A stretch of DNA of 9,485 nt, taken from positions 1-9,485 of the forward strand of contig SKXU01000058.1 in NCBI GenBank assembly GCA_007128245.1, read 5' to 3'. How positions within the stretch are numbered: position 1 is the stretch's first letter; the number at the start of each line of letters is the position of its first letter. The notes below the pieces were generated by a model, which worked only from the letters and a program-made list of their open reading frames with translations, had not been told where the DNA came from and did no database searches. Made by a program: the position numbers and the translations under genes. This DNA comes from Candidatus Woesearchaeota archaeon. Lineage in GTDB: Archaea; Nanobdellota; Nanobdellia; Woesearchaeales; SKIA01. Shown here in pieces: positions 1 through 5,744 of this stretch.

Positions 1-35
1 CCGACCAATCCTGCCGCAAGAACTCTCTTTTTCAT
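1..35 (-). CDS. N-terminus of an unidentified gene, cut by window edge
   Basis: Reading leftwards from an ATG at 35-33, the frame gives MKKRVLAAGLVG and then leaves the window. A basic start followed by small hydrophobic residues could be the beginning of a signal peptide or membrane segment, but eleven codons are too few to name a product. The start is supported by a TATA-like box on the same strand (58-65) centred about 26 bp upstream, the same distance seen for the other genes here, which predicts a leaderless mRNA. It lies 50 bp downstream of PAN on the same strand. Confidence 0.5.
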   Translation of the reverse strand, partial: MKKRVLAAGLV

Positions 36-40
36 ACAGG

Positions 41-65
41 ATAGAAAGAAAAAGAACTATAAAAA
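41..65 (-). terminator. T-rich terminator candidate after PAN
   Basis: About 20-45 nt after the PAN stop codon the minus strand carries two T5 tracts (ATTTTTATAG and GTTCTTTTTCTTTC). Archaeal RNA polymerase commonly terminates at oligo-T tracts without a hairpin. The stretch overlaps the TATA-like box of the next gene, so the assignment is by composition only. Confidence 0.4.
58..65 (-). promoter_or_regulatory. TATA-like box for the left-edge gene
   Basis: On the minus strand this reads TTTTTATA, centred about 26 bp from the ATG at 35. That spacing fits archaeal TBP/TFB promoters with transcription starting at or next to the start codon. The same T-rich stretch may also help end PAN transcription. 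Confidence 0.5.
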
Positions 66-85
66 TGTTACCACGTTCAAGTAGC

Positions 86-1246
86 TTATCCGAACATGCG
101 TAGATAGTCTGCGCCCTCTTCTTTTTCTGAGCGCAATACCTTCGTAATCGCCTCTTCAAAATCTTTTTGCTCAATCTTGGTGCGATCCTCACGGATAGCA
201 AGGTACCCTGCTTCTGTGCAGACAGCACGAATCTCAGCCCCAGTAAATCCTTCTTCTTGGATGCGAGACACAATTGCGGATGTGTTGATTTTCGAAGACA
301 ACTTCATACTCTTGGTATGAATGTCGAAAATTCCTTTGATACCATCTTCGTCAGGAATTGGAATGTGGATGAGGCGATCAAATCGACCAGGTCGCACAAT
401 CGCAGGGTCAAGGATGTCCTTTCTGTTCGTTGCAGCAATGAGCTTGATATCCCCAAGCGGTTTGAAACCGTCAAGTTCAGCAAGGAGTTGCATAAACGTT
501 CGTTGAACCTCTCGCTCACCAGAAGTGCCAATTTCAATGCGCTTTGAGGCGAGAGCATCAATTTCGTCAATGAAAATAATGCTTGGTGCGCGCTCGCGGG
601 CAAGCTGGAAGATTTCCTTGATCATTTTTGCTCCTTCACCAATAAACTTCTGGACGAGTTCTGAACCAGTAATCTCTATAAAACACGCATCCGATGAGTT
701 TGCAACAGCCTTTGCAAGCAACGTCTTTCCCGTTCCAGGCTCACCGTAAAGCAACACCCCTTTAGGAGGCTGAATGCCGAGTTCTCGAAACAGCTCCGGC
801 TTTTTGAGAGGAAGCTCAACAACTTCTTTTATCTCATTAATTTGTTCGTCAAGCCCGCCGATATCCGCAAAGCTCACTGAAGGTTTTGAAATTATGGAGA
901 ACTGCTCGACATTAAACTTCTTGTCTTGAGCAATTTTTTGGACAATAGACAAGTTTTTCTGCTCACACAACACCGTATCTCCTGTCCGCAAGTCTTTTGC
1001 TTCTTTTGTTGCGGTGGTGAAAAACTTATTTCCGTTAGGAATTTTGATAACCCATCCCTCTTCGATCTGCTCAGAAAGTTCGCACACCATAAGCGGAGGC
1101 GTTCTGTAGCGATCAAGTTCAGCGCGCAGCTGAGCGACGCTTTGCCGCAGCAATTGATTTTCTTCTTCTAGCTCGGAAGTGTGGACTGTGTACTCATAAA
1201 TAACATTCTCAGAGGATTCTTCAGCCTTCTTATTATCAGCAGTCAT
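86..1246 (-). CDS. pan: Proteasome-activating nucleotidase (PAN), AAA+ ATPase
   Basis: This is the archaeal homologue of the 26S proteasome Rpt ATPases. As a cytosolic hexamer it unfolds substrates and feeds them into the 20S core. The 386-residue product has an N-terminal coiled coil (about 23-48, ELEEENQLLRQ) ending at Pro50-Pro51, an OB domain (about 52-110) and an AAA+ module. The module has Walker A GEPGTGKT (168-175), pore loop KFIGEG with Phe201, Walker B IIFIDEID (223-230), sensor-1 Asn274, second-region-of-homology arginines in RPGR (285, 288) and a GFTGAEIR helix (333-340). It ends in Met-Phe-Gly, a Phe version of the HbYX proteasome-docking tail. The frame is open upstream to an ATG at 1300, but the start at 1246 is preferred because a TATA box lies 27 bp upstream of it and inside the longer reading. 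The family assignment is firm; no 20S subunit gene is in view. Confidence 0.96.
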   Translation of the reverse strand: MTADNKKAEESSENVIYEYTVHTSELEEENQLLRQSVAQLRAELDRYRTPPLMVCELSEQIEEGWVIKIPNGNKFFTTATKEAKDLRTGDTVLCEQKNLSIVQKIAQDKKFNVEQFSIISKPSVSFADIGGLDEQINEIKEVVELPLKKPELFRELGIQPPKGVLLYGEPGTGKTLLAKAVANSSDACFIEITGSELVQKFIGEGAKMIKEIFQLARERAPSIIFIDEIDALASKRIEIGTSGEREVQRTFMQLLAELDGFKPLGDIKLIAATNRKDILDPAIVRPGRFDRLIHIPIPDEDGIKGIFDIHTKSMKLSSKINTSAIVSRIQEEGFTGAEIRAVCTEAGYLAIREDRTKIEQKDFEEAITKVLRSEKEEGADYLRMFG

Positions 1247-1267
1247 AGAGAAGAAAAATACATCCAG

Positions 1268-1277
1268 ATTTATAAGG
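1268..1277 (-). promoter_or_regulatory. TATA box of PAN
   Basis: The minus strand reads CCTTATAAAT, centred about 27 bp upstream of the ATG at 1246 and inside the 74-bp gap after TyrRS. It implies that PAN is transcribed separately from TyrRS with little or no leader, and it fixes the PAN start. Confidence 0.65.
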
Positions 1278-1298
1278 GTACTGCTCAACCAGTTTCGC

Positions 1299-1317
1299 AA
1301 AAATATACGAAAAAGAA
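1299..1317 (-). terminator. Oligo-T terminator candidate after TyrRS
   Basis: Directly after the TyrRS stop (1321-1323) the minus strand reads TTCTTTTTCG followed by TATATTTTT: two T5 tracts within 20 nt and no hairpin. This fits intrinsic archaeal termination and lies just before the PAN promoter. Confidence 0.5.
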
Positions 1318-1320
1318 CGT

Positions 1321-2349
1321 TCAGTGCCCGTCAGGATACGCGCGCGACATCACATCAGGACTCAGATGTTGTTGTACAACGCCAAGCAGCAGCGTCAGTT
1401 CACGGGCAAGACCTTGCTTGACATCGGCCGGGTGGAGCTCGCCAGAAACAAAAGCGTCTTTGAGCGCCTCAAACGAATCAAACGATACTGACCCGCCAAA
1501 CTTCTCGGGTCGATCAATAACAAACACTTCTCCAGCATCCATTTTAAGCGGAAAAATCACGTGCTCTAAGAACGCAAGCACACCATTTCCTTCTACTTCT
1601 CCAGCAGGACAATGTGCCTTGTTCACTTTCTTTCTCACAGTCGCCTCATCATCTAAGAGCTCAATTTTTGATGAAGCATCACTACTGGACATTTTTGCAC
1701 CCGTCAAGCCAGGAAGAAGGGGCGTGAACACGCACACATACTTTTCCCGATTCATACGAGGAGCAAGATCCCGTCCAAGCATGTAAATGCCGCGCTGATC
1801 AATACCGCCCAATGCAATGTCTGCGTTAAGCGCATACACATCTTCTATTTGGAGCAACGGATACACAAACCCGCCAAGCTTCGGGTCGTCTTTGAAACGA
1901 ACCACTTCTGACGCTGCACGCTTTGCACGATGAAGCGTTACGTCACCCACCATTTGCAGCACGTTCTCCATGTAGGAGCGCTCAAACTCAAAGTCAGAAC
2001 CACGCACAAACTGCACGCGCTCTAGCGGCGCGCCAAACGACTCAAGAATACCGATAGTAGATTGCTTGTACACCTCAAAACGTGCGTCAAGCAACTCCCA
2101 AGGACTCTTGTTGTCATCCAAGTAGGCATGTAAGTCAGCAATCAAAAACGTAAATTGACAACCCGCTTTGAGAAAATCAACGATTTTGCGAATAGGAATC
2201 ATGTGCCCTACGTGCATTGCACCTGTGGGAGCAAACCCAATGTATGCGTGCGGGTGGTCTTTTGCCTCAAACAAGGCAGATAGCTCATCAACGCTCACGA
2301 TTTCTTGGGTGTTGCGCGCAACCAAGGCGACTTTTTCTTGTGTATTCAT
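1321..2349 (-). CDS. tyrS: Tyrosyl-tRNA synthetase, archaeal type
   Basis: A class I aminoacyl-tRNA synthetase that charges tRNA-Tyr with tyrosine using ATP in the cytosol. The 342-residue length and layout fit the compact archaeal/eukaryotic type, without a bacterial S4 domain. The Rossmann fold begins AYIGFAPTG with HVGH (46-49) as the HIGH motif; Tyr36 matches the tyrosine-contacting Tyr32 of the Methanocaldococcus enzyme. YPLLQIED places Tyr163, Gln167 and Asp170 at the positions of Tyr151, Gln155 and Asp158 that hold the substrate, favouring TyrRS over TrpRS. KMSSS is at 219-223. The C-terminal GELHPAD keeps His306 and Asp309, the equivalents of the residues that read the anticodon. The start is supported by a TATA-like element about 26 bp upstream. 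It is divergent from the PRC-barrel gene and followed by PAN on the same strand. Confidence 0.96.
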   Translation of the reverse strand: MNTQEKVALVARNTQEIVSVDELSALFEAKDHPHAYIGFAPTGAMHVGHMIPIRKIVDFLKAGCQFTFLIADLHAYLDDNKSPWELLDARFEVYKQSTIGILESFGAPLERVQFVRGSDFEFERSYMENVLQMVGDVTLHRAKRAASEVVRFKDDPKLGGFVYPLLQIEDVYALNADIALGGIDQRGIYMLGRDLAPRMNREKYVCVFTPLLPGLTGAKMSSSDASSKIELLDDEATVRKKVNKAHCPAGEVEGNGVLAFLEHVIFPLKMDAGEVFVIDRPEKFGGSVSFDSFEALKDAFVSGELHPADVKQGLARELTLLLGVVQQHLSPDVMSRAYPDGH

Positions 2350-2368
2350 AAAGTAAGGGGAGCAAGAA

Positions 2369-2380
2369 TAGTTTAAGAAA
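2369..2380 (-). promoter_or_regulatory. TATA-like box of TyrRS
   Basis: The minus strand reads TTTCTTAAACTA, centred about 26 bp upstream of the ATG at 2349. It is weaker than the other boxes but at the same distance, again predicting a leaderless mRNA. It shares the 86-bp divergent region with the PRC-barrel promoter. Confidence 0.5.
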
Positions 2381-2398
2381 GCACCGGGAGCAGAGCAT

Positions 2399-2410
2399 AA
2401 CCTTTAAATA
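2399..2410 (+). promoter_or_regulatory. BRE/TATA element of the PRC-barrel operon
   Basis: AACCTTTAAATA ends about 25 bp before the ATG at 2436 (TATA centre about 29 bp away). It is a good archaeal TATA match and predicts a start at or a few bases before the ATG. This favours the start at 2436 over the internal ATG at 2448. Confidence 0.65.
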
Positions 2411-2435
2411 CTCGCGCACGCCTGTTAGGTATAGT

Positions 2436-2717
2436 ATGGCAGCAGATATGACAAGTGGAAAAGACGAGAAGCGATTCTCAAAGCAGTTGCTCGGAAAGAC
2501 AGTGGTTTCAAAAACCGGAAAGCGCTTTGGAGAAGTAGGCGACATCGTGTTTGAGACGCGCTCAGGAGAGCTTATTCACCTTGTACTCTCAAACCCTACG
2601 GCCTACACAGAAAAACTTGACCTTGAGCGATCACGAGAAGGAGATCTTCTCATCCCATTCTCAGCAGTAATTGCTATGGGCGACTTCATGGTTATTGCTG
2701 AAGAAGACATTATTTAA
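2436..2717 (+). CDS. PRC-barrel domain protein
   Basis: The 93-residue protein is almost entirely one PRC-barrel, a small beta-barrel used for protein-protein or protein-RNA contacts. It shows LLGKTVVSKTGKRFGEVGDI (18-37), a second strand set SGELIHLVL (43-51) and the closing LIPFSAV (72-78) with GDFMVI (82-87). There is no signal peptide or membrane segment, so it is cytosolic. Known archaeal PRC-barrel proteins include the CdpB cell-division proteins that work with SepF and FtsZ, and RimM-like ribosome factors; the sequence alone does not choose between these roles. Its stop TAA overlaps the next ATG by one base (TAATG), so it is probably translationally coupled to the membrane protein behind it. 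The family is certain, the role is not. Confidence 0.88.
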   Translation: MAADMTSGKDEKRFSKQLLGKTVVSKTGKRFGEVGDIVFETRSGELIHLVLSNPTAYTEKLDLERSREGDLLIPFSAVIAMGDFMVIAEEDII

Positions 2718-3049
2718 TGTCCTACAGCAAAACAGTTATTGTCGTTACAAGTATTCTTCTTGCAATAATAGTACTTGGACTCATACTCCTTGTTGTATCA
2801 CAAGCTGCCAATGAAGCAACTTGCGAAGAACTTGGACTGCCCGTGACGTGCACCACAGACGCGCAGTGCGGGCCAACAGGATTCTTTGGACAGCCATACT
2901 GTAAAGACGGAAATGTGTGGCAAGGATTTTATCAGAGCAGTTGCAGAGGAGGCGCTGGTACGTGCGACTCGTACTGTGAATCAACGCAAGCAGAGCGAGA
3001 AATAGCTGTGTGCCCTCGAGGATGCAGTCAAGGGCGCTGCGTTGACTGA
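2717..3049 (+). CDS. Small membrane-anchored Cys-rich protein
   Basis: The product has 110 residues. Residues 1-5 are short and basic, 6-29 form one hydrophobic helix, and the rest is a polar domain with ten cysteines (36, 45, 51, 62, 76, 83, 87, 99, 103, 108). The even number, all on one side of the helix, suggests five extracellular disulfides. The end, CPRGCSQGRC, is a compact C-x3-C-x4-C knot of a kind I associate with small DPANN surface proteins, from memory and unchecked. The helix lacks a clear cleavage site or lipobox, so it is more likely an anchor than a removed signal. It starts within the TAA of the PRC-barrel gene and has no promoter of its own, which implies co-expression with a cytosolic PRC-barrel partner. 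Function unknown. Confidence 0.82.
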   Translation: MSYSKTVIVVTSILLAIIVLGLILLVVSQAANEATCEELGLPVTCTTDAQCGPTGFFGQPYCKDGNVWQGFYQSSCRGGAGTCDSYCESTQAEREIAVCPRGCSQGRCVD

Positions 3050-3050
3050 A

Positions 3051-3060
3051 CCTTTTTATA
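3051..3060 (+). promoter_or_regulatory. TATA box of RFC small subunit
   Basis: CCTTTTTATA begins two bases after the preceding stop codon and is centred about 27 bp upstream of the ATG at 3083. It predicts a leaderless mRNA. Its T5 tract could also contribute to ending the upstream transcript. Confidence 0.65.
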
Positions 3061-3082
3061 GACACGCACCATTCCGCAGTAC

Positions 3083-4039
3083 ATGCGAGCGCAAGACACC
3101 ATCTGGACAGAAAAGTACCGACCACAATCATTTGACGAGATACGAGGACAAGAAGAGATTATTCCGCGTGTGCGCGCCTTTGTAGAAGCTAAAAACATGC
3201 CACACCTTCTTTTTGTCGGGCCTGCAGGAGTCGGAAAAACTACCCTTGCACTCGTAGTTGCAAAAACATTGTTTGGAGAGCACTACAGAGAAAACACTCT
3301 AGAACTAAATGCGTCAGATGAAAGAGGAATTGATGTCGTGAGAAACACCATCAAAGACTTTGCCCGCACACGAAGCATGAGCGATGCGCCATTTAAGATC
3401 ATCTATCTAGACGAAGCAGACGCACTCACAAAAGAAGCGCAACAAGCACTGAGAAGAACCATGGAAAACTACACCTCTTCATGCAGGTTCATCCTCTCCT
3501 GTAACTTCTCGTCCAAAATCATTGATCCCATACAAAGTCGATGCGCAGTATTCAAGTTCAAACCTCTCCCCAAAGAAGAAATCCTCACTATTGTAGAAAA
3601 AATTGCTACGCAAGAAAACCTTACGCTCGACACCGCAACAAAAGAAGCACTGTTTGATGTGAGCCGCGGAGATGTACGAAGGCTTGAGAACATCATGCAA
3701 TCAGTAGCCGTCACCAACAGCACACTCACGGAAAAGGCAGTGTATGAGATGGCTTCAGTAGCTAAGCCGCAAGAAATCAAAGAAGTACTCGCACTCGCAC
3801 ACCAAGGAAACTTCATCAAAGCACGAGACACTCTCCTAAAAACACAACTCGATTATGGCATGTCAGGACTTGATGTTGTTAAACAAATACAAGCAGCAAT
3901 TTGGGATCTCGACATTCCTGAACAAAAAAAACTTGTTCTTGTCAGTGCGTGTGGAGAAGCAGAGTTTCGTATGATCGAAGGAAGCGATGAGTTCGTACAA
4001 TTACAAGCATTACTCGCACACTTTATGAGCAAGCACTAG
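3083..4039 (+). CDS. rfcS: Replication factor C small subunit (clamp loader)
   Basis: This AAA+ subunit of the archaeal clamp loader opens PCNA and loads it at primer-template junctions, together with RFC-L (not in this window). The 318-residue length is usual for RFC-S. It opens with the RFC box WTEKYRP (9-14), then Walker A GPAGVGKT (46-53), LNASDERG (75-82), Walker B IIYLDEAD (106-113), QQALRRTME (120-128) and the SRC arginine-finger motif (152-154, Arg153). Sensor 2 is GDVRRLEN (196-203). The C-terminal oligomerisation domain ends with the typical GEAEFRMIEG...LQALLAHF. There is no intein or insertion. Its TAG stop lies in a CTAG shared with the convergent lipoprotein gene, so there is no spacer between the two. 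The assignment is secure. Confidence 0.97.
   Translation: MRAQDTIWTEKYRPQSFDEIRGQEEIIPRVRAFVEAKNMPHLLFVGPAGVGKTTLALVVAKTLFGEHYRENTLELNASDERGIDVVRNTIKDFARTRSMSDAPFKIIYLDEADALTKEAQQALRRTMENYTSSCRFILSCNFSSKIIDPIQSRCAVFKFKPLPKEEILTIVEKIATQENLTLDTATKEALFDVSRGDVRRLENIMQSVAVTNSTLTEKAVYEMASVAKPQEIKEVLALAHQGNFIKARDTLLKTQLDYGMSGLDVVKQIQAAIWDLDIPEQKKLVLVSACGEAEFRMIEGSDEFVQLQALLAHFMSKH
3924..3931 (-). terminator. Oligo-T8 tract, possible terminator of the lipoprotein gene
   Basis: A run of eight A on the plus strand (encoding Lys-Lys in RFC-S) is a run of eight T on the minus strand, about 105 nt beyond the stop of the convergent lipoprotein gene. With no intergenic space between the two genes, it is the nearest good oligo-T signal for minus-strand transcripts. 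Confidence 0.3.
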
Positions 4040-5076
4040 ATGCTTCCATCAACACGCGAACCAGTTCCCATGTTCGCATCACGAATCAAGAGTGGCCGCT
4101 CAATTGCTTCAAAGTAGGTGTACCACATATCAATCTGTAAACTGTCAGTAAATATTCTGCTCCCGCCGGTGTTAACAGGAGTGATTGTACACGTCAACGT
4201 CGCCTCTGAGCCCTGCCACATAGGAATGTTTCCTGCGTTGCTCCCTCCAAGAAGAGGGCATCGAATGTTATACAGAGACGAATCACCACCCACAGTCACT
4301 TCGGCGTACACAGTGTTTCTTGCAGGGTTGTGACCAAAAGTTTGACGGCATGCGTCAGCAGGAGCGCCTTGTGCATCCCATGGAAGGAAAGGAACTCCCT
4401 TGCCTACATTTGCAACAGTAAACGTGACAACAATAGTTTCTCGACTCCCAGGACTTTGGGTAAGATGAGTCACTTGAATTGGTGCACCACTGTTTGAAAC
4501 AGGTTTTGCGCCCGAGAGCGTACAAATAGTATCATCAAAAACATTTTCAATAATGTCGTCTTTAATGCAGATGTCCGTATTCGTAAACGTGGCGTACTCA
4601 TAACAGACATTCGCACGTACCGTGACTTCCTGATTTCCTACACGATCAGGAAGATAGGTTAAATCGTCAATACTAATGATATCAATTTCTCCAGCAATTA
4701 TTTCACCTTGAAAGCCTCTGCGAGAGCCTTCAAGATTGATGTTGGCCTCTGCAAAAGTCACTTTTAGGTCTTGCTGAGATCCTTTACCGAATTGCTGAGG
4801 AGAAATTCCGATGATTTCTACATAACCGTATCGGTTTCGAAGCGAAGACTGACTGATCGGTGCTTCTCCAACGTTTTGCAAGTACACACCCACTGAAAAC
4901 ACGCTCTGCGCCGCATCAAAAATCTCGGGCGGAGGCATTGAGTCGACAAAGCTAATAGCCAGTCCTTGTGTTCCACCAATAAAGGCCATTCCCCCACGTG
5001 TCTGTGGCTCTGCCGGTTGGCATCCCGCCATTGCGAGGAACGCAATGGCAAATAACACAATGAGTGCACGGTTCAT
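4036..5076 (-). CDS. Secreted lipoprotein, six-Cys family, paralogue 1
   Basis: The 346-residue protein has a hydrophobic leader ending AMAGC, with Cys19 as the likely lipidated residue. The mature part starts with a Thr/Gly-rich linker and GGTQGLAISF (34-43), then an Ig-like strand region with VYLQNVGEAPI (64-74) that resembles CARDB-type domains. A CYEYATFTNTDIC segment (158-170) leads to Cys185 and the SGAPIQV motif (196-202). A second Ig-like domain follows with VTFTVANVG (217-225) and the aromatic final strand DMWYTYFEAIERPLLI. Mature cysteines are 158, 170, 185, 243, 273 and 296, spaced almost as in the protein at 7201-8127. No enzyme motif is visible, so a structural or binding role outside the cell is likely. 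The start is supported by a TATA-like box 26 bp upstream. It is the last gene of the exported block and convergent with rfcS. Confidence 0.85.
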   Translation of the reverse strand: MNRALIVLFAIAFLAMAGCQPAEPQTRGGMAFIGGTQGLAISFVDSMPPPEIFDAAQSVFSVGVYLQNVGEAPISQSSLRNRYGYVEIIGISPQQFGKGSQQDLKVTFAEANINLEGSRRGFQGEIIAGEIDIISIDDLTYLPDRVGNQEVTVRANVCYEYATFTNTDICIKDDIIENVFDDTICTLSGAKPVSNSGAPIQVTHLTQSPGSRETIVVTFTVANVGKGVPFLPWDAQGAPADACRQTFGHNPARNTVYAEVTVGGDSSLYNIRCPLLGGSNAGNIPMWQGSEATLTCTITPVNTGGSRIFTDSLQIDMWYTYFEAIERPLLIRDANMGTGSRVDGSI

Positions 5077-5096
5077 ACAGCAGAACTGTCACCGTG

Positions 5097-5108
5097 CCTT
5101 TAAAAATG
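5097..5108 (-). promoter_or_regulatory. TATA-like box of lipoprotein paralogue 1
   Basis: The minus strand reads ACATTTTTAAAGG around a TTTTTAAA core centred about 26 bp upstream of the ATG at 5076, in the 43-bp gap after the His-rich gene. Its T5 may also serve to end that gene's transcript. Confidence 0.55.
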
Positions 5109-5119
5109 TTTTGTCCGCC

Positions 5120-5662
5120 CTACCACATGTTAACTGTGCGCACATACGCAGCTTGCGTGCGCGGAGCAGCGGTTTGCCAGTTACTTTGCACGCCCCAAGG
5201 GTTGTGCACTGGAGTCGGCTGGCGGTACGCGGTTGGCCACACAGATCCTTGTGGTGAGCCAATAAAGCCACTTCCGCTGTATACCGCACGGTCATGTTCC
5301 CAAGGCGAGCGGTGCACATTCAATCCGAATGAGCTCGTGCGGATGGTTCCTTGTTGGAGGTGCCAGCCAGATGGCTCAATGGTTCTGTGCGCAGTGTTGA
5401 ATGAACTACCGTGGAATGCGACGTTGTGCGGGTTGTGCCACGCAGTGGATATGTGGGTGTTGCCGTGACTGAGCGTGCTGAATGCGCGTGTTTGATCTTG
5501 GTGGAGCCCAAAGCGCGTGCCTGAACCATCGTTGAAATAGATATTCGTCATATCGCTCTGAAACGGAGTAAGGCCGCCTACAGAAGTTATTCTAAACGTT
5601 GACGCAGACGCTCCGTGCGCAAGCACAAGTGCAATCACCAATAGCAAGAGTATTCGTTTCAT
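5120..5662 (-). CDS. Secreted His/Trp-rich protein of unknown function
   Basis: The 180-residue protein has a clear Sec signal peptide: MKR, a hydrophobic core (4-15) and HGASA before a likely cleavage after Ala20. There is no lipobox, so it should be released or held by partners. The mature part contains 11 His (54, 66, 70, 76, 79, 84, 92, 101, 117, 123, 153) and 7 Trp, including the C-terminal residue, but no Cys and no Lys. HNP occurs twice (76-78 and 153-155), and Ser/Thr/Asn/Gly dominate between them. This could be a metal-binding or beta-rich surface protein, but there is no recognised domain or catalytic motif. It has its own promoter with a small inverted repeat between TATA and start, and sits between two paralogous lipoproteins, suggesting a related site of action. 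It overlaps nothing and has an intact stop. Confidence 0.8.
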   Translation of the reverse strand: MKRILLLLVIALVLAHGASASTFRITSVGGLTPFQSDMTNIYFNDGSGTRFGLHQDQTRAFSTLSHGNTHISTAWHNPHNVAFHGSSFNTAHRTIEPSGWHLQQGTIRTSSFGLNVHRSPWEHDRAVYSGSGFIGSPQGSVWPTAYRQPTPVHNPWGVQSNWQTAAPRTQAAYVRTVNMW

Positions 5663-5663
5663 A

Positions 5664-5679
5664 ACTACTGTATGGTAGT
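5664..5679. repeat. Inverted repeat in the His-rich gene promoter
   Basis: ACTAC-TGTATG-GTAGT forms a perfect 5-bp inverted repeat with a 6-base spacer, lying between the TATA box and the start codon. A repressor bound here would block initiation. At this length it could also be chance. Confidence 0.3.
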
Positions 5680-5684
5680 ACTAG

Positions 5685-5693
5685 TATTTAAAT
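5685..5693 (-). promoter_or_regulatory. TATA box of the His-rich protein gene
   Basis: The minus strand reads ATTTAAATA, centred about 27 bp upstream of the ATG at 5662. This is one of the best TATA matches in the window, so the gene is probably transcribed on its own without a leader. Confidence 0.65.
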
Positions 5694-5720
5694 CTTGTGA
5701 ACAAGACAAGAACTAGGCAC

Positions 5721-5744
5721 AGACAACAAACAGAAACAACAACA
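5721..5744 (-). terminator. U-rich tail after lipoprotein paralogue 2
   Basis: Right after the stop codon of the large lipoprotein the minus strand is almost all T and G (TGTTGTTGTTTCTGTTTG). There is no run longer than T3, so this is a weak archaeal terminator candidate. Confidence 0.25.

Noticed and set aside
1247..1300. Extension of PAN to an ATG at 1300 (18 more residues)
   Set aside because: The TATA box at 1268-1277 would lie within the coding sequence, and the added residues (ending DVFFFS) are unlike a PAN N-terminus; the start at 1246 gives the usual coiled-coil onset.
1181..1786. 201-codon open frame on the plus strand
   Set aside because: It spans the PAN start, the PAN promoter and the 3' part of TyrRS on the opposite strand; both of those genes are certain and the translation resembles nothing.
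5064..5468. 134-codon open frame on the plus strand across the gap between two secreted-protein genes
   Set aside because: It is antisense to the His-rich gene, which has a good promoter and signal peptide. The frame's many Cys and Arg come from the complement of Ala/Thr/His codons.
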